From: Phytophthora sp. 'mugwort'
Lineage: Eukaryota; Oomycota; Peronosporomycetes; Peronosporales; Peronosporaceae
Assembly: GCA_033558025.1 (NCBI GenBank)
Contig: JAUCEF010000016.1
Coordinates: 1,364,001-1,428,000 of the forward strand
Length of the DNA: 64,000 nt
Direction of reading: 5' to 3'
Shown here: positions 10,990 to 22,699 of the stretch, in pieces
Position numbering within the stretch: position 1 is the stretch's first letter
Layout of the letters: each line of letters begins with the position of its first letter
Translations under genes and position numbers: made by a program
Notes under the pieces: model-generated
The model's input: the letters and a program-made list of their open reading frames with translations, nothing else
What the model was told of the DNA's origin: nothing
The model's database searches: none

Positions 10990-11999
10990 CGTCTTGGCTC
11001 ACTTAGGTGTGAGCAGGTTCCCACTCGATAACCTTCTAATGCGCCTAAGACCGCTTGAAAACACACAACCATTGCTTGTACGGGTCGAAAATGCTTGTTG
11101 GGATGCCAGCCCGTCCAGCCCTTCCAGCTTTGAGGACGCGGATCACCCCGTAGATAGACAAATCGGCCACTGTCAACTCCACGCCAATGGCGTGGGGGCC
11201 TTCGAACGCAGCGACACGTTTCTCCAAGAACTCGAGCGTCTTCGGAATGATACCCTTCGACAAAACCTCTCGCATCTTCTGCAGCTTCGCCGGATCCCGC
11301 TCCCTTTCCGTCGTGCGCCATTCAGGACTGTTAAACATCTCATCGATAAGTACAAACATTTCGTCCACGCGTGTAGTATGTATGTCCCGGGTAGAGATTT
11401 CGCAGAGGTCAACTTACGGCAGTGCGGGGGCGAGCCCGCAAGAAAATGTAGCCTAGTGTATTGATCGATACACGGAACATTAAAGAGTGAGCTCTAGCCT
11501 AGCTGTCTGCTATCCTTCGCCCAAAGGGAAACAAACCACTTGTGGACAAAGCTCCTAGAAGTCACTGTCGAGGAAACATGCAGTTAGGCATACCAATTCC
11601 TAATACAAACCGGCAATAACATGTATACGCATTGCCTTCAGCTGGCGCTGCAGGACACGGTCTGTGATGATCTTTGGGGAGTGGGCAGTCATATGTACGC
11701 TGGAACCAAGCTGTAACGCCTAGGATCCACTACAAAGCGGGATGCGGCGAGCGCATCCGTTGTGAGGTAGAGGTCCGCGAGGCTACCTGCATAACGCTGT
11801 ATAACCAGTGGTATAACCAGTGGCTGTGAGACGGGCTCGCCATCGACTTCAGCACGGGCAGATGGTTAAAAGGCACCTCTGACTTTACATTTTCACATTC
11901 ATCGAGCGAGAATGGCACGTCCTCGAAGTCAATGCCGCCAATGAAGAAAGCGAGTCTAATGGGCTCATCACGACCCGCGTCTGCAAGGTACGTGAGCAT
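10990..11999 (-). pseudogene. Sigma-type glutathione S-transferase pseudogene B
   Basis: The minus-strand frame from 11,999 begins LTYLADAGRDEPIRLAFFIG and continues FNHLPVLK, the thioredoxin-like N-terminal half of a sigma/prostaglandin-D-synthase-type GST. After 'PVLK' one base appears to be lost (the expected VDGEPVSQ is read out of frame) and a 12-bp CCACTGGTTATA unit is doubled at about 11,800-11,825. The helical C-terminal half follows at about 11,370-11,045 (DEMFVLIDEMFNSPEWRTTE, then GPHAIGVELTVADLSIYGVI) after a gap of unrelated sequence near 11,420-11,740. The intact family is about 200-210 aa and uses an N-terminal Tyr. This copy cannot make a full protein unless it is heavily spliced, which I consider unlikely. 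Confidence 0.7.
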
Positions 12000-12594
12000 G
12001 AGCTTGGAAAGGCCGTGGCGTAGGCTGTACCATTCCTTGCTCTCTGGTTACCAGCAACTTTGTCGAATATAGCATCGTGCAGCTTGTAGTCATCCAGAAT
12101 TGTAGCCGAAACATGGTCCACTAAACTCTCTTTGAACGACGTTACCCACGTATCGAGAGCGATCTCGTGCACGAAAAAAAAAAATGGCGTCCGACTGGAA
12201 AATGGGCATTTGCTGCATCTTTTCCAGACGAGCTTCAAGACGAGCAGCATAGCCAGTTCTTCACGCATCACCTTCTTCTTGTCCACATCCTTTTCTAGGA
12301 ACGAGGGCAAGATTTGCTCTTCATCTCGCACAGAGCGTGCAGAATTTCGTCGACTTTGATGGCTGCGATGGGGGAGGTGGAAAGATAGAGGCTACCGAGA
12401 CGTCCGGCGTACCGCAAGATGGCGTAAGTCTGCGTTAGCACTTGCCCATCCACCTCCAACACCGGCACTTGGCCGAGCGGTAATGAAGACTTCATTGCAA
12501 TAAACTCATCACGGCTAACACGCTTGTCTTCAAAAGAGATGCTACCAACCTAGAACGCTAGGCGAAAGGGCTCAGCCCTGCCGCCAGCCGCCAT
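12000..12594 (-). pseudogene. Sigma-type glutathione S-transferase pseudogene A
   Basis: An ATG at 12,594 opens GRAEPFRLAF, but a TAG stop follows at once. The frame resumes with MKSSLPLGQVPVLEVDGQVL and QTYAILRYAGRLGSLYL (12,495-12,380), which carry the GST glutathione-site Pro and SNAIL/TRAIL-like motif. A frameshift near 12,320 moves reading to ILPSFLEKDVDKKKVMREEL; further shifts lead to FVHEIALDTWVTSFKESLVD and YKLHDAIFDKVAGNQ at 12,050, the expected C-terminal helices. It lies tandem to and upstream of pseudogene B, about 6 bp before that copy begins. Both point to a local GST array now dead. Confidence 0.75.
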
Positions 12595-14489
12595 AGTCGG
12601 AAAAGGTGAGCTTGATCGAAGGGAACGGTGCCATGGTTAATGGAGACTTGATGGGGACAATGATAAATAAACGGATATTGAATTGGTATCTGCCGAGAAC
12701 AAGAAAAACAGTGATGGCGCAGCAAGAAGATTTCCGGGAAATATGTTGTTCGACTGAGTGGAACGAATGTACAGTAGCCGTGAACCTTTCAGATATGGTT
12801 GGTACCCGCAATACAGTGAAGATTTCCTGTCAAGCGTCTCATGTACTGAGCTACATTAACTGTAGCGGGAAGTGTCGTCATGTGAGTTGCTTTTTAGCAG
12901 GGCTAAACGAGTGGCACACAGTTAATATATTTTTATTTTCGTTACGTCTGCATTCATGTTTGCTTGCTTCCTCCATCAAACGGCAGTATTGAGCCGCCTC
13001 AACGTGAGAGGATAGTATTGGCCTGTAGCATGGACAAATTCTTTATCCTCACGGCTTTGAGTTGGCCATCTCAGGCTTGGCACACATTTACGTCAGATAT
13101 AAATAGGAATTGCTGGAAGCATTCGGTGTCATTTGCTATCGAAATTTCAGAATAACTCAGACATTTTTGAATCCATCTGATAATGTGCAATCTCGCAGTT
13201 ATTACATTCCGTGTACTGTACTGTATTTATAGCATCGAGTTGTACAACCGAGTGCAACTGCCTTCCTGTCGACAGCAGTAAAACGTATCAATTAGCCTAC
13301 CCTTTTTGTAAAGAAGTCACTTTTTATTGTCCGATTTGCCAAAAGAGGTGCAAGGCACAATACCTTAAAAAGTTTGAACAGTACAAACTGAAATGCAATG
13401 AATGTTCTCGAATTTCGCTTGAGACGTGAGCAATGAAGAGAACTAAGTTCAGTTCAGTATTTCCTTGAGAACCGAACGTAATAAAACTCAGCGCTCTATG
13501 GTGTATATCTTAGATGATGTCGCATCATCGGTATGGAGCCGAGGGTGAAGTCACTTCCTATAGCAACGTTGTACATTTTTGTATGCTTCAGAAAATTCCC
13601 CAGATGATCTTACACAAGCCTACCGATAAGGAAGAATTCTGCTTCTGCGCAATCTATTAAAAACATCAGGAGACTGCTTAACTGAACTTTGTTGCATCTC
13701 TAGCTCGAATGAAAGCGATGTAGCGCCGAAATTCACACCTATAGGCTTCAGAATGAAGCTGTTGCGATCAGTGTGACACAAGTTCAGTGAATATACAACC
13801 AGAAGCTTTAAGATAAGAAAACTGGGGGCTGGAATAATGCTGGTTATTATGCATTCGTCGGAAAGTGGTGTACTGTCAAGTAAGGTCATGTCAGAAAGCT
13901 GTTAATTTCTTAACTACTTATTACAAAGTACGCGATTGGCAACACCACGTCAATATACCCCACCGAATGAGGGAATGGGTCTTGAATCAGTCTGCTCTTG
14001 CTTCATAAATGTATCAACTTCTATTGTTGTATCTGCCAGAGCTTGAGTGCTCCTAAAGTACGCAAACGGCGACACCGAAGGTGGGAGGCGACGTCATAGC
14101 CTTAACTAGCGTACAACGACGCGGTAGTGGCGCCATCAAGCAGATTGGTTGCATCCTTCTGGTCTGAATTTCCATGTACAGGACATACAAGGAAGACCTG
14201 CACATGTAGGTCTTCCTTCAGTCGATTCAGGCGTTCAACGGAATAGCGTCTGTTCAGCCACTTGGACTAAGTTTCAAGCTGCCCAAACTGCTTCGAATGC
14301 CATCAATCGAATAAGCGATGGTATCTGCAGTTTATCCCGTTCAAAATACCTCAGAAGTGCATCACTCCTGCCACGCGACGGGAGGATTCACAAGTGACTG
14401 GATAAGCGTTCACTCAGCGACACAATGGCCGAGTGCACACTGATCATTTGCACGTCTCACTTAATCAATTGTCATCAACAGCTTTATCA
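12595..14489. other. Intergenic stretch, no gene recognised
   Basis: No convincing ORF was found. A 72-codon frame at 13,211-13,429 ends with a C-x2-C...C-x2-C zinc-ribbon-like pattern but has no supporting context. An 11-bp inverted repeat lies at 14,189-14,218. The last 400 bp form the 3' flank of the PDZ gene. Confidence 0.5.
14189..14218. repeat. Perfect 11-bp inverted repeat (hairpin)
   Basis: AAGGAAGACCT and AGGTCTTCCTT flank an 8-nt spacer, about 270 bp downstream of the PDZ-gene stop codon. A role in transcript 3'-end structure is possible but is only inference. Confidence 0.6.
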
Positions 14490-17400
14490 TTATTTTCCGA
14501 CTAGAGATCTTCGGAATGCTGCAATACCATCCTTTAGCTCTTCATCCTCTTCTTCTTCGTCATCATCTTCGTCGTCAGATATGAACTCAGAAAGTGGCGA
14601 CGTCGGGGCATGTTCACCGACGCTACCACGTGTCTCGTCGGGCTGTAGACGACGGAGACGCGAAGCGAGAGCACTATTGATTTTCTTGACCACATCGACT
14701 TGATCTCTTGATTCGCTAAGTGAATCCTGCAGCTGATGCACAGTACGTTGCAACTCCACATTCTGAGCCACAAGACGCTTCGCCCCTTTGTCCTTGTCAC
14801 TAACATTTTCGAGCACACTTTTGAGTTCTGCCAACTTGTCGGCAGTGCTCTTTGCATCAGCCTTGACAGAGACGAGCTCCGATTGAAGATTGCTGCGCTC
14901 CGCGAGCTGGGACTCCAGGTCGTCCAGCGGTCGGTTATTGTTGGCTCCTACCAGCCTGCGGAGTTCCTTTGACAGCTCCAAAGATTTTGCACGGAACATA
15001 TTGCGCTCGCCCACCAGCTTCACGTGCTCATCTTGTAGCTGAGCAATTTGGGCCTGTTGATCTTTGATATTTTGCTGCAAGTCGCTTGCACTTACAATAG
15101 TGACAGTACCTGACCACGCATCACGTTCCCAATCAGAGGCTGAAACCATAGCGATGCCTGCTAGACCATTGCCGTCTAAGAACTGTGACTCTGTCTGGGC
15201 ACCCTGGTCTCGCATCTCTGAAGCTAGCTTCGCTGCTGCGCTCGACACTTGCTGTAACTCATCTCTGCATTGCGCATAACGCCGCTCCTCATCCTCCAGC
15301 TTCGTTCGCAAGCTTTGAATCTCGCGTGCTTGAGATTCACATTGTCCAGGAAGTTTCTCCAGTTGGTGAAGCTTCATTTGCTGCAGCTCGATGCGATTGT
15401 CCTTGACCTCTAATGATGCGGTGACCTGCTTGTTCTCCTGTTCGGCTGCCTTAAGAAGAATGGACATTGACGCGAGTTTCTCTCGCAGCATAACAATCTC
15501 TTTGTCCTGGGCAGCTAGTCGACCTTCTACGAAGGAAATGTCGCCGTTGCTGCTGACTGGGAACCCATTTTTGTTTAAGGTAATTGCTGAACGAGGTGGT
15601 GTTGCAGCTGGGGTTGCCATATCGGCCCCTCTATCTTGTGAAGGATTGTCAGCATCATCAGGTTCCAGGCCAACGAGATCACTGAGTCGCGCACTTGCAA
15701 TAGAGCTAAATGACGCTTCACTCTGTAATCGCGCAGGACGAGTTTTTCCTGCCGCAGGTGAGGAGGTCGCCCCCGAAAGTGGAGTAGTTGCAGTCGATGG
15801 TGATCCCGCACTGCTCGCCGTCTCCCCTGTAGCAGTGGAATTATTTGCAGGAGATATAGCCCCCGAGCTTAATCCAACGGATCGAGAGGCAGTCAGAGGT
15901 GGAGATGCTGCCACTGTGACGACAAAAGCTGGATCCATAAACAAGTTTCTCTCATCGACCTGAGCTTGTTCTTCTTCTTCGGGTGTCAGCACGCGCGCTC
16001 GGAACTTGCGGATCAGAAGTGTCATAATATCACGGTTCTGTCTGTTTTGCGCCACTAAAAAAAAACAGGACAGTGTTCCTAGCTGGGGTAGCCGCTTCTT
16101 CAGGTCACAGACATCAGCTTTTCGGTTACCCAAGAACCCACCAAATTCTTGTACCTTGAGCGTGAACCGAAGTTGATCTCCCGGATCAAGTAATACTTGA
16201 AGAAATGCGCTGTAAGTGGCTTCCACCACCACGCCTCCTTCATCCCCTTTTTCCGATATTTTGACAAGCTTTACCGAGTCATCCGAAATCTTAATCTGAA
16301 AGCTATCGTGCTCATTACTCGCCAGCGTAGCAGAGAATGAGCCAGCGCCCGCTTCGAGAAATACATCGACGGTATTTCCCACGGCTGGATCCAACACCAA
16401 CGGACTTGACATTTCCACTACGCGTTTCAACAGCGGGAAGCGAAGCGACTCACACTGTAATGATAGGATAGCGCCCACATCGTCCACTGACGGAAAGTAT
16501 GGACAGCGCTTCACACCTTTAATCTGTTGGATACCCATTTCCGGGAGTGTTTTCCGGAACCACGTGAGCGCAAACTCATTGACATCCTCGTCGAGGACAC
16601 CTACAAAGCGACCACTTGTCGTCACTGCCACAATTGGCGTGGAATGCAACACATCTGCGCTTATAGTTGCTGGCGTTTTCCGACGACGTCCTCCTGACGA
16701 GTTCTTGTGTGGTTTAAGTGCAAGATCATTCATCCAGCCCTTCACCACGTTTTTATCTTCTTCCGGTCGTGAAGGTTTGTTCCCCATGATACGAAACAAG
16801 TTCTTTTTCACGCCGTCCGTGCCCACTTTCCCCAGCGAAAAGCCAAATTTGCCTCCATTTGTCTCTAAACTCGTCGAATGCGAGGATGGAGACTTCTGGG
16901 CGCCATTGCCGAGAGATGTCCCGCTGCTCGTCTGGTCGAACGAACCGGACCTCGTCATCAGACTCAGTCTCGCACCCCAACCAGCTCCACTGGACGGCGA
17001 TATCGGCGGTAACGGTCCACTCGAATGTTTCCTTTCCGGTGGCTTCTGCTGAATCAATTTATCGTGCTCCTCTCGGTTCGTCTGGTAGCATTGGAATGTC
17101 AATGTCAAAGGGAACGTCGCCTCCTTCGCCGTCGTGATAATATCTGCAAATGTCATCTTGTTCACGTCCACTGCGTTAATTGACACCAGTTCGTCGCCAG
17201 GATAAACCCGTCCCGAGCCTTCAGCATCTGCCATGGATCCATCGGGTTTCCGTCGGAATCCCTTCACCCGTGCTCCCGTGCCGTCGTCTCTCGAGTATAA
17301 ATCCACAAACAGAGGCCCCGGTGTCGGATACACCACGTGGACCTTCTGCACGGTTCCTCGGGGCGATTTAAGCCGGGCAAAGTCGGCCACGCCGGCGAGG

Positions 17401-17891
17401 AAGCTCTCCCCAATGGCCATGAACCCATTGGGTTTTGTATCAGCTGCGGGTCTAATCGAAATGGGCGGAGGGGGCGGTGTCACCCCCATTTTCATCAGAG
17501 CAGACTCGGAATGTGCGGGACTGGCCAGGAAGGTCCCGGGCGCTGCGCTATTCACGGCGATAGAGGCATCTAAAGTCGAGCCTTCCACTTGCAAGTTCCC
17601 GTCCGATTGTGTGCGCCTCCGGGCGTCCCAGAAGTTGCGCGGGACCTCGTTTAACCCATCTGTGCTTTCTCCGTGGATAGTAAGTGAAATAGTCGCTGCA
17701 GCGGCGGATGCGGCCTTGGGACGGCTGCTGGATGCTGGGGAATCTTCTTTGGGAGGACATACAGAGGAACAACTGGGCGATAGCTCGATTTCTAGCGGAA
17801 GTTTGGACCCACTAAGCGCGGAATCGTCTTCAGCGGTGTCGTGCGCGTCCAAGTAGGCTGACTCATCGTCCGATGACCCGTCGTGAGCCAT
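14490..17891 (-). CDS. PDZ-domain and coiled-coil scaffold protein, 1133 aa
   Basis: A single uninterrupted frame with an ATG at 17,891 and stop at 14,490. Residues 1-180 are acidic and Ser-rich with a poly-Pro stretch. Residues about 183-270 form a PDZ domain (PGPLFVDLYSRDDGTGARVK, then RVYPGDELVSINAVDV). About residues 280-420 are low complexity. About 420-480 (SGRFVGVLDEDVNEFALTWF to FPSVDDVGAILSLQC) resembles an Ig-like/A9 repeat seen in AIR9-type proteins, and a conserved alpha/beta stretch follows. Residues about 780-1110 are a long coiled coil with an acidic EDDDEEEEDEE tail. The architecture implies a cytoskeletal or membrane scaffold. PDZ and coiled coil are clear; the A9-like assignment is tentative. 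No neighbouring gene lies within 1.8 kb; the flanks are repeats. Confidence 0.85.
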   Translation of the reverse strand: MAHDGSSDDESAYLDAHDTAEDDSALSGSKLPLEIELSPSCSSVCPPKEDSPASSSRPKAASAAAATISLTIHGESTDGLNEVPRNFWDARRRTQSDGNLQVEGSTLDASIAVNSAAPGTFLASPAHSESALMKMGVTPPPPPISIRPAADTKPNGFMAIGESFLAGVADFARLKSPRGTVQKVHVVYPTPGPLFVDLYSRDDGTGARVKGFRRKPDGSMADAEGSGRVYPGDELVSINAVDVNKMTFADIITTAKEATFPLTLTFQCYQTNREEHDKLIQQKPPERKHSSGPLPPISPSSGAGWGARLSLMTRSGSFDQTSSGTSLGNGAQKSPSSHSTSLETNGGKFGFSLGKVGTDGVKKNLFRIMGNKPSRPEEDKNVVKGWMNDLALKPHKNSSGGRRRKTPATISADVLHSTPIVAVTTSGRFVGVLDEDVNEFALTWFRKTLPEMGIQQIKGVKRCPYFPSVDDVGAILSLQCESLRFPLLKRVVEMSSPLVLDPAVGNTVDVFLEAGAGSFSATLASNEHDSFQIKISDDSVKLVKISEKGDEGGVVVEATYSAFLQVLLDPGDQLRFTLKVQEFGGFLGNRKADVCDLKKRLPQLGTLSCFFLVAQNRQNRDIMTLLIRKFRARVLTPEEEEQAQVDERNLFMDPAFVVTVAASPPLTASRSVGLSSGAISPANNSTATGETASSAGSPSTATTPLSGATSSPAAGKTRPARLQSEASFSSIASARLSDLVGLEPDDADNPSQDRGADMATPAATPPRSAITLNKNGFPVSSNGDISFVEGRLAAQDKEIVMLREKLASMSILLKAAEQENKQVTASLEVKDNRIELQQMKLHQLEKLPGQCESQAREIQSLRTKLEDEERRYAQCRDELQQVSSAAAKLASEMRDQGAQTESQFLDGNGLAGIAMVSASDWERDAWSGTVTIVSASDLQQNIKDQQAQIAQLQDEHVKLVGERNMFRAKSLELSKELRRLVGANNNRPLDDLESQLAERSNLQSELVSVKADAKSTADKLAELKSVLENVSDKDKGAKRLVAQNVELQRTVHQLQDSLSESRDQVDVVKKINSALASRLRRLQPDETRGSVGEHAPTSPLSEFISDDEDDDEEEEDEELKDGIAAFRRSLVGK

Positions 17892-18640
17892 GGTCGGAGA
17901 GCAGGAAGATGCCGCACACGCAGGCGTCCGGTAAAAATATCAGAAAATCCGATAAATTCAATGTGTATAAAACTTTGGATATAACATATTGTATTCTGTT
18001 TAGCAAGGTATTTAGTTTCTACTAATGGCTTTATGTTTTGTTGGGCTAATTCTGACAGTAAGTGACCGGACAGACAACAAACAAATGTCAAGAAAAGGAG
18101 GGAGTGGTTCAGTAATCATTATGCATTTGTCCGGTCACTATTGAAGCATACAAAACCCAATATTCCATACAATGTTCAAGATCAGATGTGTTAGTTGATT
18201 CTGTAAGTTCCAACTCACAAACTACACCTTTTCCAGCCGTAGTTCGGCAAATGCCCCTGAATTCCGTCGTGATCAAATGCAAATCCATGACAAGCAACTT
18301 CAAATCCAGCACTCATTGTAAAACGTGATACAGAAAAGGATATCAACATAATGAAACCTAAGAGGTTGCTGCGCGTTCTATCGGCACACCTTGGGCTTTC
18401 ACGTGAAGGTGATTAACATGCAAGACATGCCGGTAGGAAGTTGAAAATTGCACCGAACGCCATGCTGACACGTTTTTTGCTCGACAAGTTTTGGCAGCTA
18501 TTGCGTTTACTTCGTAACAGATAACAGGAATTTGGCGTTGCTCTTCGCGAATCGGATTTGTTCATGATGAATTCGTACCGTCACTTGCCGAACTACGGCT
18601 GGAAAGGTGTAATGGCTTATAATCTATGTGCTCCATGAAA
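17892..18640. other. Upstream flank of the PDZ gene, no gene recognised
   Basis: AT-rich sequence with no credible ORF; it presumably holds the PDZ-gene promoter. TGTCCGGTCACTTACTGTC (read on the minus strand near 18,060) and TGTCCGGTCACTA (18,127) form a short repeated motif. Confidence 0.45.
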
Positions 18641-19400
18641 TTTGTTAGAGCACATGTACCTCGGTAAGGCGTCCCAAGTGGGGATCGGGGAGGACGGTGG
18701 CCACATTCTCGGACGGAGTGATGATCGCGCTAGGGAGGGAGGAGGCGTACCTGAGCGCCTCCTCTACGAGCAACTTGAAGAAGAGGGGCGGCTCGCCCAG
18801 TCGCAGGTGACTCGGGCCGACCCAGATCGGTTGGTTGGTGGGACAGGTCTAAGAAATGGCGAGAACCCCGGTCGGGACTCAGCCGACACGTTATAGCCCG
18901 TATAACAGAAGCTGCCGGCAACGGTCTCGCGATCAGGCGTCATTCAGGCACTTGCCGGTATTCCGACATGGGGACGAAGGTCATTGAGTGGCACTAGGAT
19001 CCAGAGCGCGTGAGGATTGGGGCTTATCGAGGGACGGAGCGCAGGCGTGTGTTCAACAGTGGGGCCAAGCGTATCAGTAAGTTAAGGGCGGTGAAGCTGT
19101 ACCCGCCGTCTGGAATCTAGCGATCAGTCGCGAATCTGCCTCGTTAACCTCAAGGCAATAAGCCTTTGCATATTTCGCTTAGGCTAGGTTGGCTGTTTTT
19201 GCGTCACCCAGTACTCGCTCCCTCGATACGATGCCTGTCCGTCCCTAACCAAGACGACTCGCGACAAAGGGTATACTTCATTCGGGGACAGGTTAACTGG
19301 GACAACTTTTTCGGTCACTCATATTCAATTACAGCTGCCCTCGACGTTTTGGTCAGGAGAGCTAGGGCAACTTCGACAATTGAATCCCTGCAAATGTAAT
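18640..19400 (+). repeat. Dispersed repeat, copy 2 (retroelement-like)
   Basis: This is a second, more diverged copy of the repeat at 8,430-9,210. It shares AGAAGCTGCCGGCAACGGTC, CCGTCTGGAATCTAG, TCAGTCGCGAATC and CAAGACGACTCGCGACAA in the same order and similar spacing. Upstream of the shared part (18,650-18,880) is a purine-rich segment not seen in copy 1. No intact coding frame remains. Confidence 0.45.
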
Positions 19401-19929
19401 AGTTGTTTGGTCTTTCGAAGCACTGGATGACAGCATTCGCGAAGTCACCTGCTCGCTTTGATAAACGCAATGGAGGGTATGCGCGAGGACATTCGCACTT
19501 TCTTGGGGGACATCAACTTCTTCGTCCTGACCACAGGAATGCCAGCTGCGTTAGAAGATACAAGTGTGCTACATAGCGCACTGAACCACCCCTATCCCCT
19601 CGTCAGGTTTGCGTCCAGGTTCACACGCAGGCCCCGATAGAACGTTAAACTGGATAGCAGAAGAAGTATGATGAGGTTCCATTATATATACGAAGTTGTT
19701 TTCGTCAACATATACATCTGCATTACCGTAGACGGTCAAGCTAGGTTCAGGGACAAAGGGATATAATAATATGCTACATTGCGCGGAATGGACTATGATT
19801 ACGATAGTTAATTGCTTTTTAATTGTTGATAGGGCGACGTTCCGGTCCAGGTAGGTATTTACCAGGGATTTTCTCCAGGTTTCGTCCAGGTAAGAAAAAA
19901 AATGTTTATGTGCACTCCACGTTGATTCT

Positions 19930-22265
19930 TTCGGCTGCAAGCCACTCATCCGGTTGAAAGCCCGCAATGCGGCAGTTAGTCCGGCACCGCTCCGCCAAGC
20001 CTCGCGAACCGCCATAGCGTGCACGTACCAGGTGTCACAGATCGAGGACCAGTTGGCGAAGGAGGCTCGAAGAGAGGAAGAAGCTCACGTAGCGGCCATC
20101 ACATGGGCTCGAACTTGGTCCAAGAAAGCCGTAGCTATGAAGAACGCCTGTCTCGCTTTCTCGACGAAGCATTTGGGCCTTACGCAGAAGGCTTCAATGG
20201 CGATGTGGAGGACGATGCGGATGACAACAACGCCTAAGGTCTCGAGGAGTTAGAGGTTGAGGCTGCAGAAGACGTCCAAGCGTCAGAGGAAATAGCAGAG
20301 GAGAAGGGCGAGGATCCAGGGGAGATAGAAGAGAAAGAGGCGGAAAAAGAGGAAGACCGCGCAAAGTCGTCGATTCAATTCGAATGCGTTCCTGAAGAAG
20401 ATAATCCGCTCGTGTCGGCGGCGGTTGGACCATATTAACCCAAGAACTTAGCCTATACGCAAGCGCACGTCGTATAACCTGCGACGTACCGAGTGTCCGT
20501 TCCACATGTTGGCGCGGTTGATCCAGAACACGGACCGCTCATGGGGAATTACGGTCAAGCGCGAGGTGTATCTACACAATCACCAGGTATCACCGGAGAT
20601 CTACAGACATTATCCAGGTATTCGCCAGGTGTTGACGCAGTCTCCACTCGTTCCTGGAATTAAAGTACACTCATGCATGCGCAGGGAGGGCGCGGGGGGG
20701 GGGGGGCATCGGGCATCGGGTATTTACACGAGAACTTCCATCGGTGCACCACAGAAGTGATTTCAATCACGACTGGGTCCATGCGAGCTATGCTCGATAA
20801 ATTGTCTGAGGTGCTTCAGACGGACAGCACCCATAAGACAAACAAGTGAGTGGATGTAGTAGAATGTGATGATTATATGGTTCAGGTTTCTTCCCGGAAT
20901 CTTTATCCAGTGTGTTAATAGCAAGGTATTTCAACACATTCACGTATAGATATAAATGCCAGCTTCTCACGATGGTCCAATGGACCAGTTTGGACACGGT
21001 CAACCTGTGCAGTTTTCTATTTTTCTTGAGCCAAATACGGACTGGCGTATGGCAAAGAACGTAGAACACTTTTAGCGAGCGAAAGAGCATTGGCAATTCG
21101 TGCGGATTACTATCGCTGACAACGATATGCGTGAAGTGGAGATCGTACGCCAGAAGTTGCCGGAGGATCGCGTTCTGTTTTGCCATTTTCACGTGATAAA
21201 GTGGATGCACGAAACGATCCGGTCGACCAAGTAATGCGCGTACCCAGCTGAGATGCTGACTCAGATGAAGCATACTATCATGAACATGATCTATTCCAGA
21301 ACCCATAACCGCTACGAGATGCACCGTGCCGAGTTCGAGAGTCTATCGTGCAGTGAAGATCGGACGGAGCTATGAAAGTACTTAAGTAGGATGCTTGTCG
21401 CGAAATTTGGGTGCTGGCGAATCGCATTGATTTGCTCCACTTTAATAACCACTCAAACAATTGCGTGGAGAGCCTGTTCGGCAAGGTCAAGCAGCACGTG
21501 AAGGTCCATCTCACCATGCGCAAGAGTTTGAAGCGTTAGTGGCTTTGCAGGGCGGCGGAAGTAATATGAATATTGTGCTACAGTGGAGATGCCTGGCGCT
21601 TTGCAGGACATTACCTACTCCGAGGAAATGAACGTCGTGCTCGGAATAGCGGTAAGATAATTCGCCGCCGCTATCAAGACACAGTACAATTATGCGGTCA
21701 ATCCTGACATTACCAAGAGCTACACATTTGTCCGCAATGGCGACTCGGTCATAGGCCGCAGGGACGACAACGAGTAAATGACTCAGAAGGCGGGGTGAGA
21801 ATGCGACTTCGAATTTGCGCAGACGATGAAGCTTCCGTGTCGGCACGCGATGACGTTTAAGAAGTCAAAGGGCAATCCGCTTGTCCTACCGTTTGCAGCT
21901 ATCGGATCCAAGTATGTCCGGTATTGCTAGGTATTGGCGGGTATTGGCCAGGTATTGTGTCAAGCATCCAGGTTTTCAACAGGTTCTTGCGCGTTTTGAC
22001 TGTGGTGCATTCGTGAGTAGGTGGTACGGCCAGAGCTGTTTGTCAGTCCAGAATAGGAAGGAAGTCGCGAGCCATTTGTTGCCACAACAAGCATGACAGT
22101 TCCGCGCAACGGGGTCCGTTGAGCGAGCAGGAGAAGTACCGTCTTGCACAGCAACCCTTTGGTCGCATTAGAGACGAGCTTACTCAGTTTTCCGATGAGG
22201 CATTTGGCACAGCAATGGTGCAATTCGATGAGTTATTGCATAATCCGCGCCTAGGGCGCACTACG
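19930..22265 (+). pseudogene. Mutator-like (MULE) transposase remnant with SWIM-type zinc finger
   Basis: Plus-strand frames recover the order of a Phytophthora MULE. An acidic N-terminal region (about 20,020-20,400) leads to MLARLIQNTDRSWGITVKRE with VYLHNHQVSPEIYRHYPGIR (20,506-20,640). Broken catalytic-core blocks follow at 20,780-21,340, then REIWVLANRIDLLHFNNHSN with NCVESLFGKVKQHVKVHL at about 21,390-21,520. Next is CDFEFAQTMKLPCRHAMTF (21,785-21,845), a SWIM-like Cys-Cys-His finger with one Cys lost. The end is SEQEKYRLAQQPFGRIRDEL near 22,150. Many stops and shifts. Terminal inverted repeats were not found. Confidence 0.65.
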
Positions 22266-22317
22266 ACTATTTGTGAATGACTTGGTCGTGACAACCAGCA
22301 GTCGATTTTAGAGCGTG

Positions 22318-22602
22318 TCATGAGCCTTCGGCTATTCTCCATTGTCGAACAGCTGAAACTATCAACTTGACAAGTTCTGTATTAATCTTCCCCACTGCTT
22401 TTCCAAGTGTTCTGATATCTGTTTGCCGCCGATGATCGTCCAACGTCTTTGAGTACACCGAACCAAATATAGGATAGAACGTTAACGCCCCGACCTCGTC
22501 TAGCGCGTCGTTGATGAGCTGCTCGTCGATGCCAATATCCCCCACCAAGTAGCCGTCGTTCCAAAGGCGTGAGAGCTCATGCTTGCCAAACATTGCAGCC
22601 AA
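22318..22602 (-). other. Unrecognised ORF fragment, 94 aa
   Basis: The frame starts at an ATG near 22,595-22,602 and reads MAAMFGKHELSRLWNDGYLV with GDIGIDEQLINDALDEVG, stopping at 22,318. The composition looks protein-like and I associate similar sequence with repeated multi-copy families in Phytophthora, but I cannot name it with confidence. It is truncated at both ends of any larger domain and is probably a TE-encoded fragment beside the MULE. Confidence 0.3.
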
Positions 22603-22699
22603 TGTACTTCGAGTATTTCGATGTAGCTCCTTGCTTCGTGAAGTTATGCAGCGGGTGCTGTTGTCGTCGGCGCTTATAACGTCGTTTGCCTATCAACAA

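Noticed and set aside
13211..13429. 72-codon frame ending in a C-x2-C...C-x2-C pattern, possible zinc-ribbon gene
   Set aside because: Too short, no neighbouring exons or recognisable family; one chance Cys pattern is not enough.
15391..15963. Long plus-strand frame opposite the PDZ gene (190 aa)
   Set aside because: Mirror frame of a real coding region; composition follows the opposite strand and no domain is visible.
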